Positions 7,513-14,467 of a DNA stretch of 23,619 nucleotides are shown one piece after another (within the stretch, counting starts at the first letter, position 1; every line of letters begins with the position of its first letter). The DNA is from a virus. The notes under the pieces are model-generated. The model saw only the letters and a program-made list of their open reading frames with translations, made no database searches and was not told the DNA's origin. The translations under genes and the position numbers were made by a program. The DNA is taken from positions 1 to 23,619 of the IMG/VR virus record IMGVR_UViG_3300025326_000204. One strand, 5' to 3'.

Positions 7513-8057
7513 TCAACTGGACCCAAATCGGCGCCGGGCTGGGCCAGCTTCCGCAGCAGATGCGGACTCCAGAAGCGGTGCGCGGGCAATATCAAGCGCT
7601 AATGCCGCAGTGGCAGAAGTACACGCAGTTAGATAAGGATTTCTATCGCACTGGTGGCAATCTGGTCCAGAAATCCGCCGAGCGCTTACAAGCGGGCCGT
7701 GGTTTAGCGCCTGTGATCGGCCTTATCAACTATAACCAGTCCCAGCGCGCTTACCCCACGACGGCGGCGGCATTGGATGCCGTGCAGAAAAAGGGTGCTG
7801 ATGCGTATAGCCCGGCCCAACTAGTGGCCGGACGGGATTGGAGCTTGCGCGAGCAGGCGCGTGCCAATGCGCAGGGGCCGACAGGTTTCGGCGGACTTGT
7901 GTTCAAGGCTGCGCCGGCGATCATGTCGCTCGCCGCTGGTGGCTTTGCATTGCCGTCAATGGGCAAATCCCTATTCAACCTCGCGCCGACTATCGGCCCG
8001 CAAAAGGTGATGAGTTCCGCGATGTCAAAAGCTGTAAAAGCACTGAGGGATTCGTAA
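7509..8057 (+). CDS. hypothetical phage protein with C-terminal hydrophobic segment
   Basis: A 182-residue protein that I do not recognise. The ATG at 7509 overlaps the upstream TGA; the frame is open further up to 7455, but that would overlap the membrane-protein gene by 58 bases. The N-terminal half is helical and Gln-rich (LGQLPQQMRTPEAVRGQYQ, PQWQKYTQLDKDFYRTGG). Near residues 134-158 lies a small-residue hydrophobic stretch (FGGLVFKAAPAIMSLAAGG). This composition resembles minor virion or ejection-type proteins, but that is only a resemblance. The stop TAA overlaps the next ATG by one base. Confidence 0.7.
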   Translation: MINWTQIGAGLGQLPQQMRTPEAVRGQYQALMPQWQKYTQLDKDFYRTGGNLVQKSAERLQAGRGLAPVIGLINYNQSQRAYPTTAAALDAVQKKGADAYSPAQLVAGRDWSLREQARANAQGPTGFGGLVFKAAPAIMSLAAGGFALPSMGKSLFNLAPTIGPQKVMSSAMSKAVKALRDS

Positions 8058-8545
8058 TGCGCTTACTGATTCTGCTCCTGTTCCCACTATGGGCCTATGG
8101 CGCGAGCACCATCATTGCCGGGACCAATTCATCGGGGAATCCGCAGGAATACACGAATACGGACGGACAATTGCCGATTACCAAGCTGGCTGGCGAATAC
8201 AACACGTTCAATCAGAACAACAAGATATTCAGCACCGCAGAGGGTCCGTGGGAATGGGAGGTTATAGCGGCGAGCGACACCGACGAGCCTTGCGGCGGGA
8301 CGGGGGCAGCGGGCGATTACCTCGCGGAGTTGATTATCCTGCCGGCGGTTGCTGCTGCCGGCGCTGTGTCCATCGAGGATGGGACCGGCACGAACTACCC
8401 GATTCACCCTGGCGGCGGGACAACGGCCCTGGTCTCCCTGCATCCGATTGTAGTACCGCTGGGCCTGACAAGTGTGAGCGGGGCATGGGAAATCACCACC
8501 GGGGCGAACGTGACGGTGATTTGCAAAGGTTATTTCACCGACTGA
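8057..8545 (+). CDS. secreted beta-rich protein with Sec signal peptide
   Basis: A 162-residue protein that begins with a typical Sec signal: one Arg, a hydrophobic core (LLILLLFPLWAYGA) and a small-residue cleavage region near residue 16. The mature part is beta-rich with two Cys residues that could pair. GAGGGA (8045-8050) precedes the ATG by six bases. I do not recognise a family. It is coupled to the next, also signal-bearing, beta-helix gene (TGATG), so the two may act together outside the cytoplasm. Signal peptides are unusual for virion structural proteins, which assemble in the cytoplasm. Confidence 0.7.
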   Translation: MRLLILLLFPLWAYGASTIIAGTNSSGNPQEYTNTDGQLPITKLAGEYNTFNQNNKIFSTAEGPWEWEVIAASDTDEPCGGTGAAGDYLAELIILPAVAAAGAVSIEDGTGTNYPIHPGGGTTALVSLHPIVVPLGLTSVSGAWEITTGANVTVICKGYFTD

Positions 8546-10356
8546 TGCGCGCTCTATATTTCCTCGCCGCGCTCCTCCTGCCGCTGTCGCAGGCGGTGGC
8601 GGCTACGTATTACATCGACTCGCAGCGTGGCAGTGATGCGGCTGCCGGTACATCTGCGGCGGTTGCGTGGCAGGATTTCGAGACCAAGATCGAAGCCACC
8701 AACACCAGCGCCGGAGACGTGTTCAAGCTGGCCTGTGATTCAACTTGGACCTATAGCACGTCAACGGTCGGTTGGCCGGCTGAAAATGGCGCGGCCGGAA
8801 ATCCGATCATAATTGAGCCTTACACGCCGACCGGGATTGACTGTATAGGGCAACAGCCGACGCTCTCGAAATACATCGACACGGTCGCCGGAGATTGGAC
8901 CTGGGATGCCGTAAATGGAGCGTGGTACATGGCCTCGGGCACGCCGTTAGTGCACGGGACCGCCGTGTGGTACGGCGCGGATCACACGGCCGTTGCGGGT
9001 AGTCATATCAAGAAATTTGTCAGCCCGAACACAGCATTTTCCGCCGCTTATCAGTGGTCAGACAACACGAGTAACTCGCGGGTCTATGTGTGGACCCCGG
9101 GAAGCGACGATAACCCCGCCACCTATTACAGCGGTGTGCGGGTGGCAAGCGGTCCACTGATTTCGTGCTTTTCCACAGGCGCGAACGAGGAATGCAGTTA
9201 CATCGAATGGCGCGGAATCAAGTTCAAGGATTGCGGCGTAGCCATTGCGTTGAATACCGCAGCCGCCGCTACGTCGCGCACTATCGGGCACACAGTCACA
9301 ACGGATGTCGACGGAAACCGCAGCACGTTTGAAAACTGCGCGGCGGCTATGCACGTATACGGCGGGAATGCAACGTACTACAACGAAGATACCACGATCG
9401 ACGGCGTGAACTTCTCCGACATGCAAATCGTTGGGGTAAAAAACTCCGACTATTCGCAAGACACTGTTATCCGTAATTTCGCCTTTGATGGATGCAACAT
9501 CCAGTGGTCGGTTGGCGGTTGCGTGTATTCGCAAGGCGTGGCGGGAACGCATGCGAACAGAACGCTGGCAGAGGACGGCTCCTGCCGTGATGCGCGGCAC
9601 GCGGTAAACGTCGATCAAACCTCTGACGGCTCGTGCATCTATTGGGAGCAGGGCGCCAATGGGAACATCGCTCGACGAATTGAAATATGGGATTCGCCTG
9701 TCGCGCTAATCGATAACTCAGGCGAAGCGGGTAATTCATTCGAAGCCATCGTCGGTGATTGGGACGTGCTGTTTGTAAGCACGGATGCCGGGGCGCTAAC
9801 TGACGCGACAACCAGACTCAGCAATATTTCCGGGACGTGCAGATGGCATCACTATTCCGAAACCATGAATCATCTTGGCTGCATCACAATCTACGGTAGC
9901 CAGACCGGGAACACCGTAACCCTGAAAAACATCGCATTGAACGGGGTGGTCACGGGCGAGGCGACCAGGGATGTAATGTTGTCGTTGGGTGCCACTGCTC
10001 TGCCGACGATTAGTTATGCGACAAACAACATGACGGGATATCGCAAATTGGCTGCTCGGTTGACTGATGATGCAACCGTTGCAACCTATGACGCGGATAC
10101 GTTAACCGCCGATCCGCAATTCGTCGGCGGCCTCAATCCAAACACCACCAATGGTTTCCGCCTCAAGGCGACGAGCCCGGCCTGTGACGCTGGCATGTGG
10201 GTCGGCTCATACGATTATTTCGACGACTCCCGCATGCAGTATCCCGTATCGATTGGTGCCATGCCCTGTAGTGTTACGCGGGGCAATGTGGCGGCCCGCG
10301 CCAATGTTGCAAGCCGAGTCAATAACGGAGCACGAACCGCCGTGGAGGCGAGATGA
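8545..10356 (+). CDS. signal-peptide right-handed beta-helix protein (pectate-lyase-like)
   Basis: A 603-residue protein. Residues 1-20 form a clear Sec signal (RALYFLAALLLPLSQAVAA). The next segment, TYYIDSQRGSDAAAGTS, is the typical opening of parallel beta-helix proteins of the pectate-lyase/DUF1565 kind. Many short strand-turn repeats follow (YIEWRGIKFKDCGVAI, TIDGVNFSDMQIVGV, VIRNFAFDGCNIQW). The end carries FRLKATSPACDAG...IGAMP, a common beta-helix cap. Such folds usually bind or cut polysaccharides, as in tailspikes and lyases. No catalytic residues can be assigned. A secreted depolymerase or surface-bound protein is inferred. The stop overlaps the next ATG. Confidence 0.78.
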   Translation: MRALYFLAALLLPLSQAVAATYYIDSQRGSDAAAGTSAAVAWQDFETKIEATNTSAGDVFKLACDSTWTYSTSTVGWPAENGAAGNPIIIEPYTPTGIDCIGQQPTLSKYIDTVAGDWTWDAVNGAWYMASGTPLVHGTAVWYGADHTAVAGSHIKKFVSPNTAFSAAYQWSDNTSNSRVYVWTPGSDDNPATYYSGVRVASGPLISCFSTGANEECSYIEWRGIKFKDCGVAIALNTAAAATSRTIGHTVTTDVDGNRSTFENCAAAMHVYGGNATYYNEDTTIDGVNFSDMQIVGVKNSDYSQDTVIRNFAFDGCNIQWSVGGCVYSQGVAGTHANRTLAEDGSCRDARHAVNVDQTSDGSCIYWEQGANGNIARRIEIWDSPVALIDNSGEAGNSFEAIVGDWDVLFVSTDAGALTDATTRLSNISGTCRWHHYSETMNHLGCITIYGSQTGNTVTLKNIALNGVVTGEATRDVMLSLGATALPTISYATNNMTGYRKLAARLTDDATVATYDADTLTADPQFVGGLNPNTTNGFRLKATSPACDAGMWVGSYDYFDDSRMQYPVSIGAMPCSVTRGNVAARANVASRVNNGARTAVEAR

Positions 10357-10640
10357 GACAGCGATTTATTCAAATTCCCGGCACTGGCGAACTGGTGCCG
10401 GCCGAAGAATATCGGCCCGTGAGGGAGCGATCATGCATGATCATGCCCGACATCAAGCCATATCAATCGATGCGGACTGGCGAAATGATTTCCTCGCGCT
10501 CCAAACATCGTGAGCACATCCGCCAGCACGGCTTGATCGAAGTGGGGAACGAAATAAAGGCTGCGATGACGTACACGCCGAAGAAGCTGGATCGAGAACT
10601 GCGCAAGCGGCAAATCGCCGACGCCCTGAACAACCGATGA
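10353..10640 (+). CDS. conserved small phage protein of the portal-scaffold interval
   Basis: A 95-residue basic protein. Two parts are recognisable as a conserved phage family without known role: RFIQIPGTGELVPAEEY near the start, and MPDIKPYQSMRTGEMISSRS followed by KHREHIRQHGLIEVGNE in the middle. The family commonly lies between portal and scaffold genes of podoviruses. The C-terminus is helical and basic. The ATG at 10353 overlaps the beta-helix stop (ATGA). A second possible start, ATG 10437 or 10443, follows GAGGGAG (10421-10427), but the conserved N-terminal part supports the longer form. Confidence 0.75.
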   Translation: MRQRFIQIPGTGELVPAEEYRPVRERSCMIMPDIKPYQSMRTGEMISSRSKHREHIRQHGLIEVGNEIKAAMTYTPKKLDRELRKRQIADALNNR

Positions 10641-10846
10641 ACTACGGACTCCCCTGCAAGTCTTGCAACGGCATTGCGTTCCGAATGCGGGAGATGCCCG
10701 CTTACGGCTCCCTTCTGATAGTACGAAATGTCTATCGCTTAGACGGACGGGAGATTGCCGCTGGGAGTCCCATCCGGTGTGAGGAATGCGGCGTATTGGT
10801 GCGCGCAGATGACCTCAAAACGGACCGAATCGTAGAACTCGCATAA
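10637..10846 (+). CDS. small zinc-ribbon-like protein
   Basis: A 69-residue protein with two CxxC pairs, C7/C10 (PCKSC) and C48/C51 (RCEEC), separated by 37 residues. That spacing and the flanking strands fit a zinc ribbon. These small modules bind nucleic acid or proteins; the partner here is unknown. The ATG at 10637 overlaps the previous stop. It is the last gene before a strong terminator, so it closes the packaging/portal block. Confidence 0.7.
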   Translation: MNYGLPCKSCNGIAFRMREMPAYGSLLIVRNVYRLDGREIAAGSPIRCEECGVLVRADDLKTDRIVELA

Positions 10847-10847
10847 C

Positions 10848-10868
10848 AGGCCCGGTTCGGGCCTTTTT
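10848..10868 (+). terminator. strong rho-independent terminator
   Basis: A perfect 7-bp stem, AGGCCCG (10848-10854) with CGGGCCT (10858-10864), has a GTT loop and is followed at once by a T-run (10864-10868). It starts two bases after the zinc-ribbon stop and precedes the scaffold Shine-Dalgarno site. It likely lowers or insulates transcription between the portal block and the capsid block. A promoter for the capsid block is not evident in the 14 bases left. Confidence 0.85.
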
Positions 10869-10882
10869 CTTTTGGAGAGACC

Positions 10883-11887
10883 ATGACTGACGAGCTGGAA
10901 ACCCAGCCCGGCGGCGAAGCTTTGCCTGAAGCCCCCGAGGTTGACCGACGTTCCGCCATTGCGGCGGCCCTGGACAAGGCAGAGACCATTGAGGCGCCGG
11001 CAGAGGCGACAGACGACCGGCCTCGGGACGAGGCGGGACGGTTTGCGCCAAAGGAAGCGCCTGTAGAGGCTCAGGAGCCTTCGGAGCCGAAGCCGCAGCG
11101 CAAGTACCCCTCTAGCTGGAAACGCGAGCTCGAGCCCGTGTACCGCCGGCTGGAAGCGGACCCGGAGCTTGCGGCGGTGCTCGATGAAGTGGAGCGCCGG
11201 GAAGGCGACTTTCACAAGGGCGTCGAGCAGTACAAGAGCAAGGCGCAGTTCGCCGAGGCCATGGAGAAGGCCATCTCGCCGTACATGGCGACGATTCAGA
11301 GCATGGGCGCCTCGCCCGATTACGCGGTGCAGTCGCTGCTGGCGGCGGACCACCGATTGCGATACGGCACGCCGACCGACAAGGCCCAGGCGATGCAGCA
11401 GCTCGCACAGTTCTACGGCATCGACTTGGGGGCCGTGCCTCAACAGGCACAGACCGACCCGACCATCGATGCATTACAGCGGGAGCTGTACCAGTTGCGC
11501 CATCAGGTGCAGCAGCAGTTCCAGCAGCATGAGCAAGTCAGCGAAGCGCAAATCCTTTCGGATATCGACGCGTTCAAGGCTGATAAGCCGCACTTTGAAA
11601 CGGTGCGGAAGGCGATGGCCGCCATGATTCAAGCGGGCGAAGCAGCAAACCTGCAGGAAGCCTACGACAAGGCGGTATGGGCGCATCCCGAGATTCGGAC
11701 CTCGCTGATTGAACAGCAGCGGAAGGCCGACGAGGCGAAGCGCAAGGAGGAAGCACAACGAGCAGCAGCCGCCGCGAAATCCGCAGCGGTGCAAGTCCGT
11801 GGCGCTCCAACGGCGGGCGGAGGCAATCCGTCCGTTACGGACCGCAGAGCGATGGTCGAAGCGGCCTTTAGTCGCTCTCGGATTTGA
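10883..11887 (+). CDS. scaffolding protein
   Basis: A 334-residue acidic, helical protein immediately before the major capsid gene, the usual scaffold position. The N-terminal about 70 residues are Glu/Pro/Ala-rich and disordered. A helical core follows, then a Gln-rich coiled coil (LYQLRHQVQQQFQQHEQVSE), and near the C-terminus an Ala/Lys/Glu helix (KADEAKRKEEAQRAAAAAKS). The basic end (SVTDRRAMVEAAFSRSRI) resembles the coat-binding tail of known scaffolds. Scaffolds guide capsid assembly and leave before or during packaging. GGAGAG (10874-10879) precedes the ATG. No protease motif is visible. Confidence 0.83.
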   Translation: MTDELETQPGGEALPEAPEVDRRSAIAAALDKAETIEAPAEATDDRPRDEAGRFAPKEAPVEAQEPSEPKPQRKYPSSWKRELEPVYRRLEADPELAAVLDEVERREGDFHKGVEQYKSKAQFAEAMEKAISPYMATIQSMGASPDYAVQSLLAADHRLRYGTPTDKAQAMQQLAQFYGIDLGAVPQQAQTDPTIDALQRELYQLRHQVQQQFQQHEQVSEAQILSDIDAFKADKPHFETVRKAMAAMIQAGEAANLQEAYDKAVWAHPEIRTSLIEQQRKADEAKRKEEAQRAAAAAKSAAVQVRGAPTAGGGNPSVTDRRAMVEAAFSRSRI

Positions 11888-11909
11888 CCCCTGATTAGGA
11901 GCTAACGAC

Positions 11910-12917
11910 ATGGCTTTTCCTGGCTCGATATCGAGCACTGCCATCAGCGATGTGATCGCAACGACGATCGAGAATCGCAGTGGGGTGCTCGCTGACAACA
12001 TCAGCAACAACAACGCCCTCCTCGCGCGGCTGAAGAAGCGCGGCAAGATCAAGACCGCCTCCGGCGGTGAAGTGATTTTGCAGGAGCTGTCCTATGAGGA
12101 CAGCACGACCAACAACGCCGGGTATTACTCGGGCTATGAAACCCTGAACATCACGCCGAACTCGCCGATTTCCGCGTCCCGTTGGGACTGGAAGCAGGCG
12201 GCCGCGGCGGTGACCATTTCCGGGTTGGAAATGCTCCAGAACGCGGGCAAGGAGAAGATCATCGACTTGATCGACTCCCGCATCGAGATTGCCGAAGCGC
12301 AGATGGAGAACCTGATTGCGACCGGCATTTACTCGGACGGCACCGGGACCGGCGGCAAGCAGATCACCGGCTTGCAGGCGATCATCGCGGACGCGCCCAG
12401 CTCGGGCATTGTCGGCGGGATCAATCGCGGCACGTGGAGCTTTTGGTCGAACCTGACCTACGACGCTTCCACGGACGGCGGCACGGCGGCGACGTCGAGC
12501 AACATCCAGTCCTACATGAACCGCCTGGCTGTACAGCTTGTGCGGGGCACGGATGGCCCGGATCTCATTGTTGCTGATAACAACTACTACCGGCTATTCC
12601 TGGAATCGATGCAGGCAATCCAGCGTGTCACGTCTCCGGAGATGGCGAAGGCTGGCTTCACCTCGTTGCAATACTACGGAGCGGGACGGGCTACGGATGT
12701 AGTGCTCGATGGCGGCGTGGGCGGCAACTGCCCGGCAAATCACATGTACTTCATCAACACGAAGTACCTGTTTTTCCGGCCGCACGCCGACCGTAACTTT
12801 GTGCCGATTGGCGGGGAACGGATGGCGACCAACCAGGACGCCATTGTGAAGCTCATCGGGTGGGCCGGGAACATGACGGCTTCGGGGTGCAAGTACTTGG
12901 GCGTCTTAAAGGATTGA
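11910..12917 (+). CDS. major capsid protein (HK97-fold type)
   Basis: A 335-residue coat protein. TAGGAG (11897-11902) gives a strong translation start. The sequence pattern matches podovirus major capsid proteins: an N-terminal arm (ATTIENRSGVLADNISNNNA), an E-loop-like segment (ASGGEVILQELSY), a long spine-helix region (NAGKEKIIDLIDSRIEIAEA) and a P-domain/A-domain with PDLIVADNNYYRLFLESMQ. The C-terminal strand region holds KYLFFRPHADRNFVPIGGE. No N-terminal delta domain or linked protease is seen, in keeping with a separate scaffold. The Tyr/Trp-rich strands (GYYSGYETL, SRWDWKQ) are family-typical. Confidence 0.9.
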   Translation: MAFPGSISSTAISDVIATTIENRSGVLADNISNNNALLARLKKRGKIKTASGGEVILQELSYEDSTTNNAGYYSGYETLNITPNSPISASRWDWKQAAAAVTISGLEMLQNAGKEKIIDLIDSRIEIAEAQMENLIATGIYSDGTGTGGKQITGLQAIIADAPSSGIVGGINRGTWSFWSNLTYDASTDGGTAATSSNIQSYMNRLAVQLVRGTDGPDLIVADNNYYRLFLESMQAIQRVTSPEMAKAGFTSLQYYGAGRATDVVLDGGVGGNCPANHMYFINTKYLFFRPHADRNFVPIGGERMATNQDAIVKLIGWAGNMTASGCKYLGVLKD

Positions 12918-12932
12918 TGTGAGGGTATTGAA

Positions 12933-13430
12933 ATGACATTTGTTACTGACGGAGCCCTCGGCATCAACCTTGCCGAGACCACCACAGGCACCACGACTGA
13001 CGGAGCAGACGCGAAGTTCCGACTGGGGCAGCGCGTCACCGCTTCGGACGGCTCGGTGTGGCTGTATGTGCAGGCCGGGGCTGCGATTACGCAGTACTAC
13101 ACGGTCACTATCGACGAAAACTACCAGGCCGTGCATTGCACGAAGGCGCTGGTCGATGCCGGTCATCAGATCGGCTTCGCCCAGGTGGCCTTCGCCGACA
13201 ATGAGTTCGGCTGGGTGTGCGTCCACGGCCCGGGCAATATCACCATTCGGGTGGCTGCCTCGTGCGCAGCGGATGTACAGCTCTACACCACGAGTACGGC
13301 GGGTGTGCTGGATGACACCAGCGCGTCGCAGACCATCATTCGGGGTGTGGTGATTGTGGCGGCGGCCACCAACACGGCGTCGAGCCGTGAGGCGATTGCC
13401 GTGTACCCGAACGCGACTGCTACACCATAA
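12933..13430 (+). CDS. capsid decoration/stabilisation-like protein
   Basis: A 165-residue beta-rich protein right after the capsid gene, the place of head decoration proteins in many phages. GAGGG (12921-12925) precedes the ATG. The N-terminus is Thr-rich (NLAETTTGTTTDGADAKF), followed by strands and the motif QYYTVTIDENYQAVHCTK. The C-terminus (TSREAIAVYPNATATP-like) is strand-rich. The overall pattern is of cement proteins that sit on the outer capsid surface. No close named family is recognised, so the role is a positional inference. A GC-rich hairpin follows the stop. Confidence 0.65.
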   Translation: MTFVTDGALGINLAETTTGTTTDGADAKFRLGQRVTASDGSVWLYVQAGAAITQYYTVTIDENYQAVHCTKALVDAGHQIGFAQVAFADNEFGWVCVHGPGNITIRVAASCAADVQLYTTSTAGVLDDTSASQTIIRGVVIVAAATNTASSREAIAVYPNATATP

Positions 13431-13436
13431 CTAACC

Positions 13437-13458
13437 GGGGGCGGGGAAACTCGCCCCC
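13437..13458 (+). terminator. GC-rich hairpin, weak terminator or attenuator
   Basis: GGGGGCG (13437-13443) pairs with CGCCCCC (13452-13458) around an 8-base loop. There is no T-run afterwards (ATCTCTTGT follows), so termination may be partial. It separates the highly expressed capsid and decoration genes from the glycosyltransferases and tail genes, where a partial terminator would set a steep drop in expression. It could also protect the upstream mRNA 3' end. Confidence 0.55.
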
Positions 13459-13477
13459 ATCTCTTGTGCCAATAAGA

Positions 13478-14467
13478 ATGAAACACCTGTTTTTAGCAGA
13501 ATCCGATTATGCGGCCTGTGGTGCTGCTTTTGCGTTAGCGCTGCAAAGCGCTGGCGAAGAGTGTCGATATTTAGCGGCCCGCCGGCATATTTATAAATAC
13601 CCCCATCAAACCCAGTTCATCGATCCGCAGAGAGCCTCGGAACAACTATCTGGCGCTGTCGCCTGGGCCGATTGGATCTGGCTCGTTCAATCGGACTTGC
13701 CGAGCGTAATGGGCGGGACGTATGGCGGAAACATTGGCTTTCATCCGCAACGTGATGCATGGAAGGGCGTATTACGCAGCAAAAAGCTGGCGCTCCTACA
13801 TGGGGGAGGGCATTACCGGGACTATCGCGAATTTTATGCGGATTGCTGGGGGCCGTTCGAGCCGTTATCGATTTGCTACGAAGCGGATTTGATGGGCTCA
13901 TTCGCCAACGAACATCTGGTAATTCCGCCGCTAAATCCGTTGTGGGTGCCGCAGGACGAGCGCAACTGGAATGGGTTGCGGGTTGGGCATTTCCCGTCAC
14001 GGCCAACTGACAAGGGCTCTGAATGGATTATTCCGCTGTGCGAAAAATTCCCCTTCGAGTTGCGCTCGAACGTCACCAATCCGAATCATGAAGACGGGGT
14101 TGATCGGATAACGTGGGAAGGGCAGCTAGATCGCATTGCCGACTGCGATGTAGTGATTGATCAAATCAAGCCAGAGTTGAACGGCAAACCATTTGGCGAA
14201 TGGGTATCGTTGGCTACCGAGACAGCGATGTGCGGAAGAATCCCAATTACGAATTCCAGGAATCCACAACCGTACGTGGATACCTACGGCCGGATGCCGG
14301 GCATTCACATTTGCAATGACGCCGAGGCGTTGAGCAAGGAGTTAGATCGACTCTGTGCGCTGCCCGAGCCAGCGCTCCGGAAAGAGCAACGAGAATGCCG
14401 GCATTGGGCCGAGCAATGCCACAGCCTGCGACCTACGGGCCGGTTGTTGTTAAGGCTGTGTCAGTAA
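13478..14467 (+). CDS. GT-B (GT4-like) glycosyltransferase
   Basis: A 329-residue protein with a two-Rossmann layout. The start has a hydrophobic strand (KHLFLAESDYAACG). A linker holds LALLHGGGHYRDY. The C-terminal half shows the nucleotide-sugar domain pattern: GLRVGHFPSRPTDKGSEWII (compare the H.PS...KG..Y motif of GT4 enzymes) and DCDVVIDQIKPE, then GEWVSLATETAM with E241 and E248 near the acidic pair usual in GT4, though spaced by six residues rather than seven. It likely transfers a sugar; acceptor unknown. The ATG at 13478 is preferred to GTG 13466; neither has a good Shine-Dalgarno site. It overlaps the next gene. Confidence 0.72.
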   Translation: MKHLFLAESDYAACGAAFALALQSAGEECRYLAARRHIYKYPHQTQFIDPQRASEQLSGAVAWADWIWLVQSDLPSVMGGTYGGNIGFHPQRDAWKGVLRSKKLALLHGGGHYRDYREFYADCWGPFEPLSICYEADLMGSFANEHLVIPPLNPLWVPQDERNWNGLRVGHFPSRPTDKGSEWIIPLCEKFPFELRSNVTNPNHEDGVDRITWEGQLDRIADCDVVIDQIKPELNGKPFGEWVSLATETAMCGRIPITNSRNPQPYVDTYGRMPGIHICNDAEALSKELDRLCALPEPALRKEQRECRHWAEQCHSLRPTGRLLLRLCQ

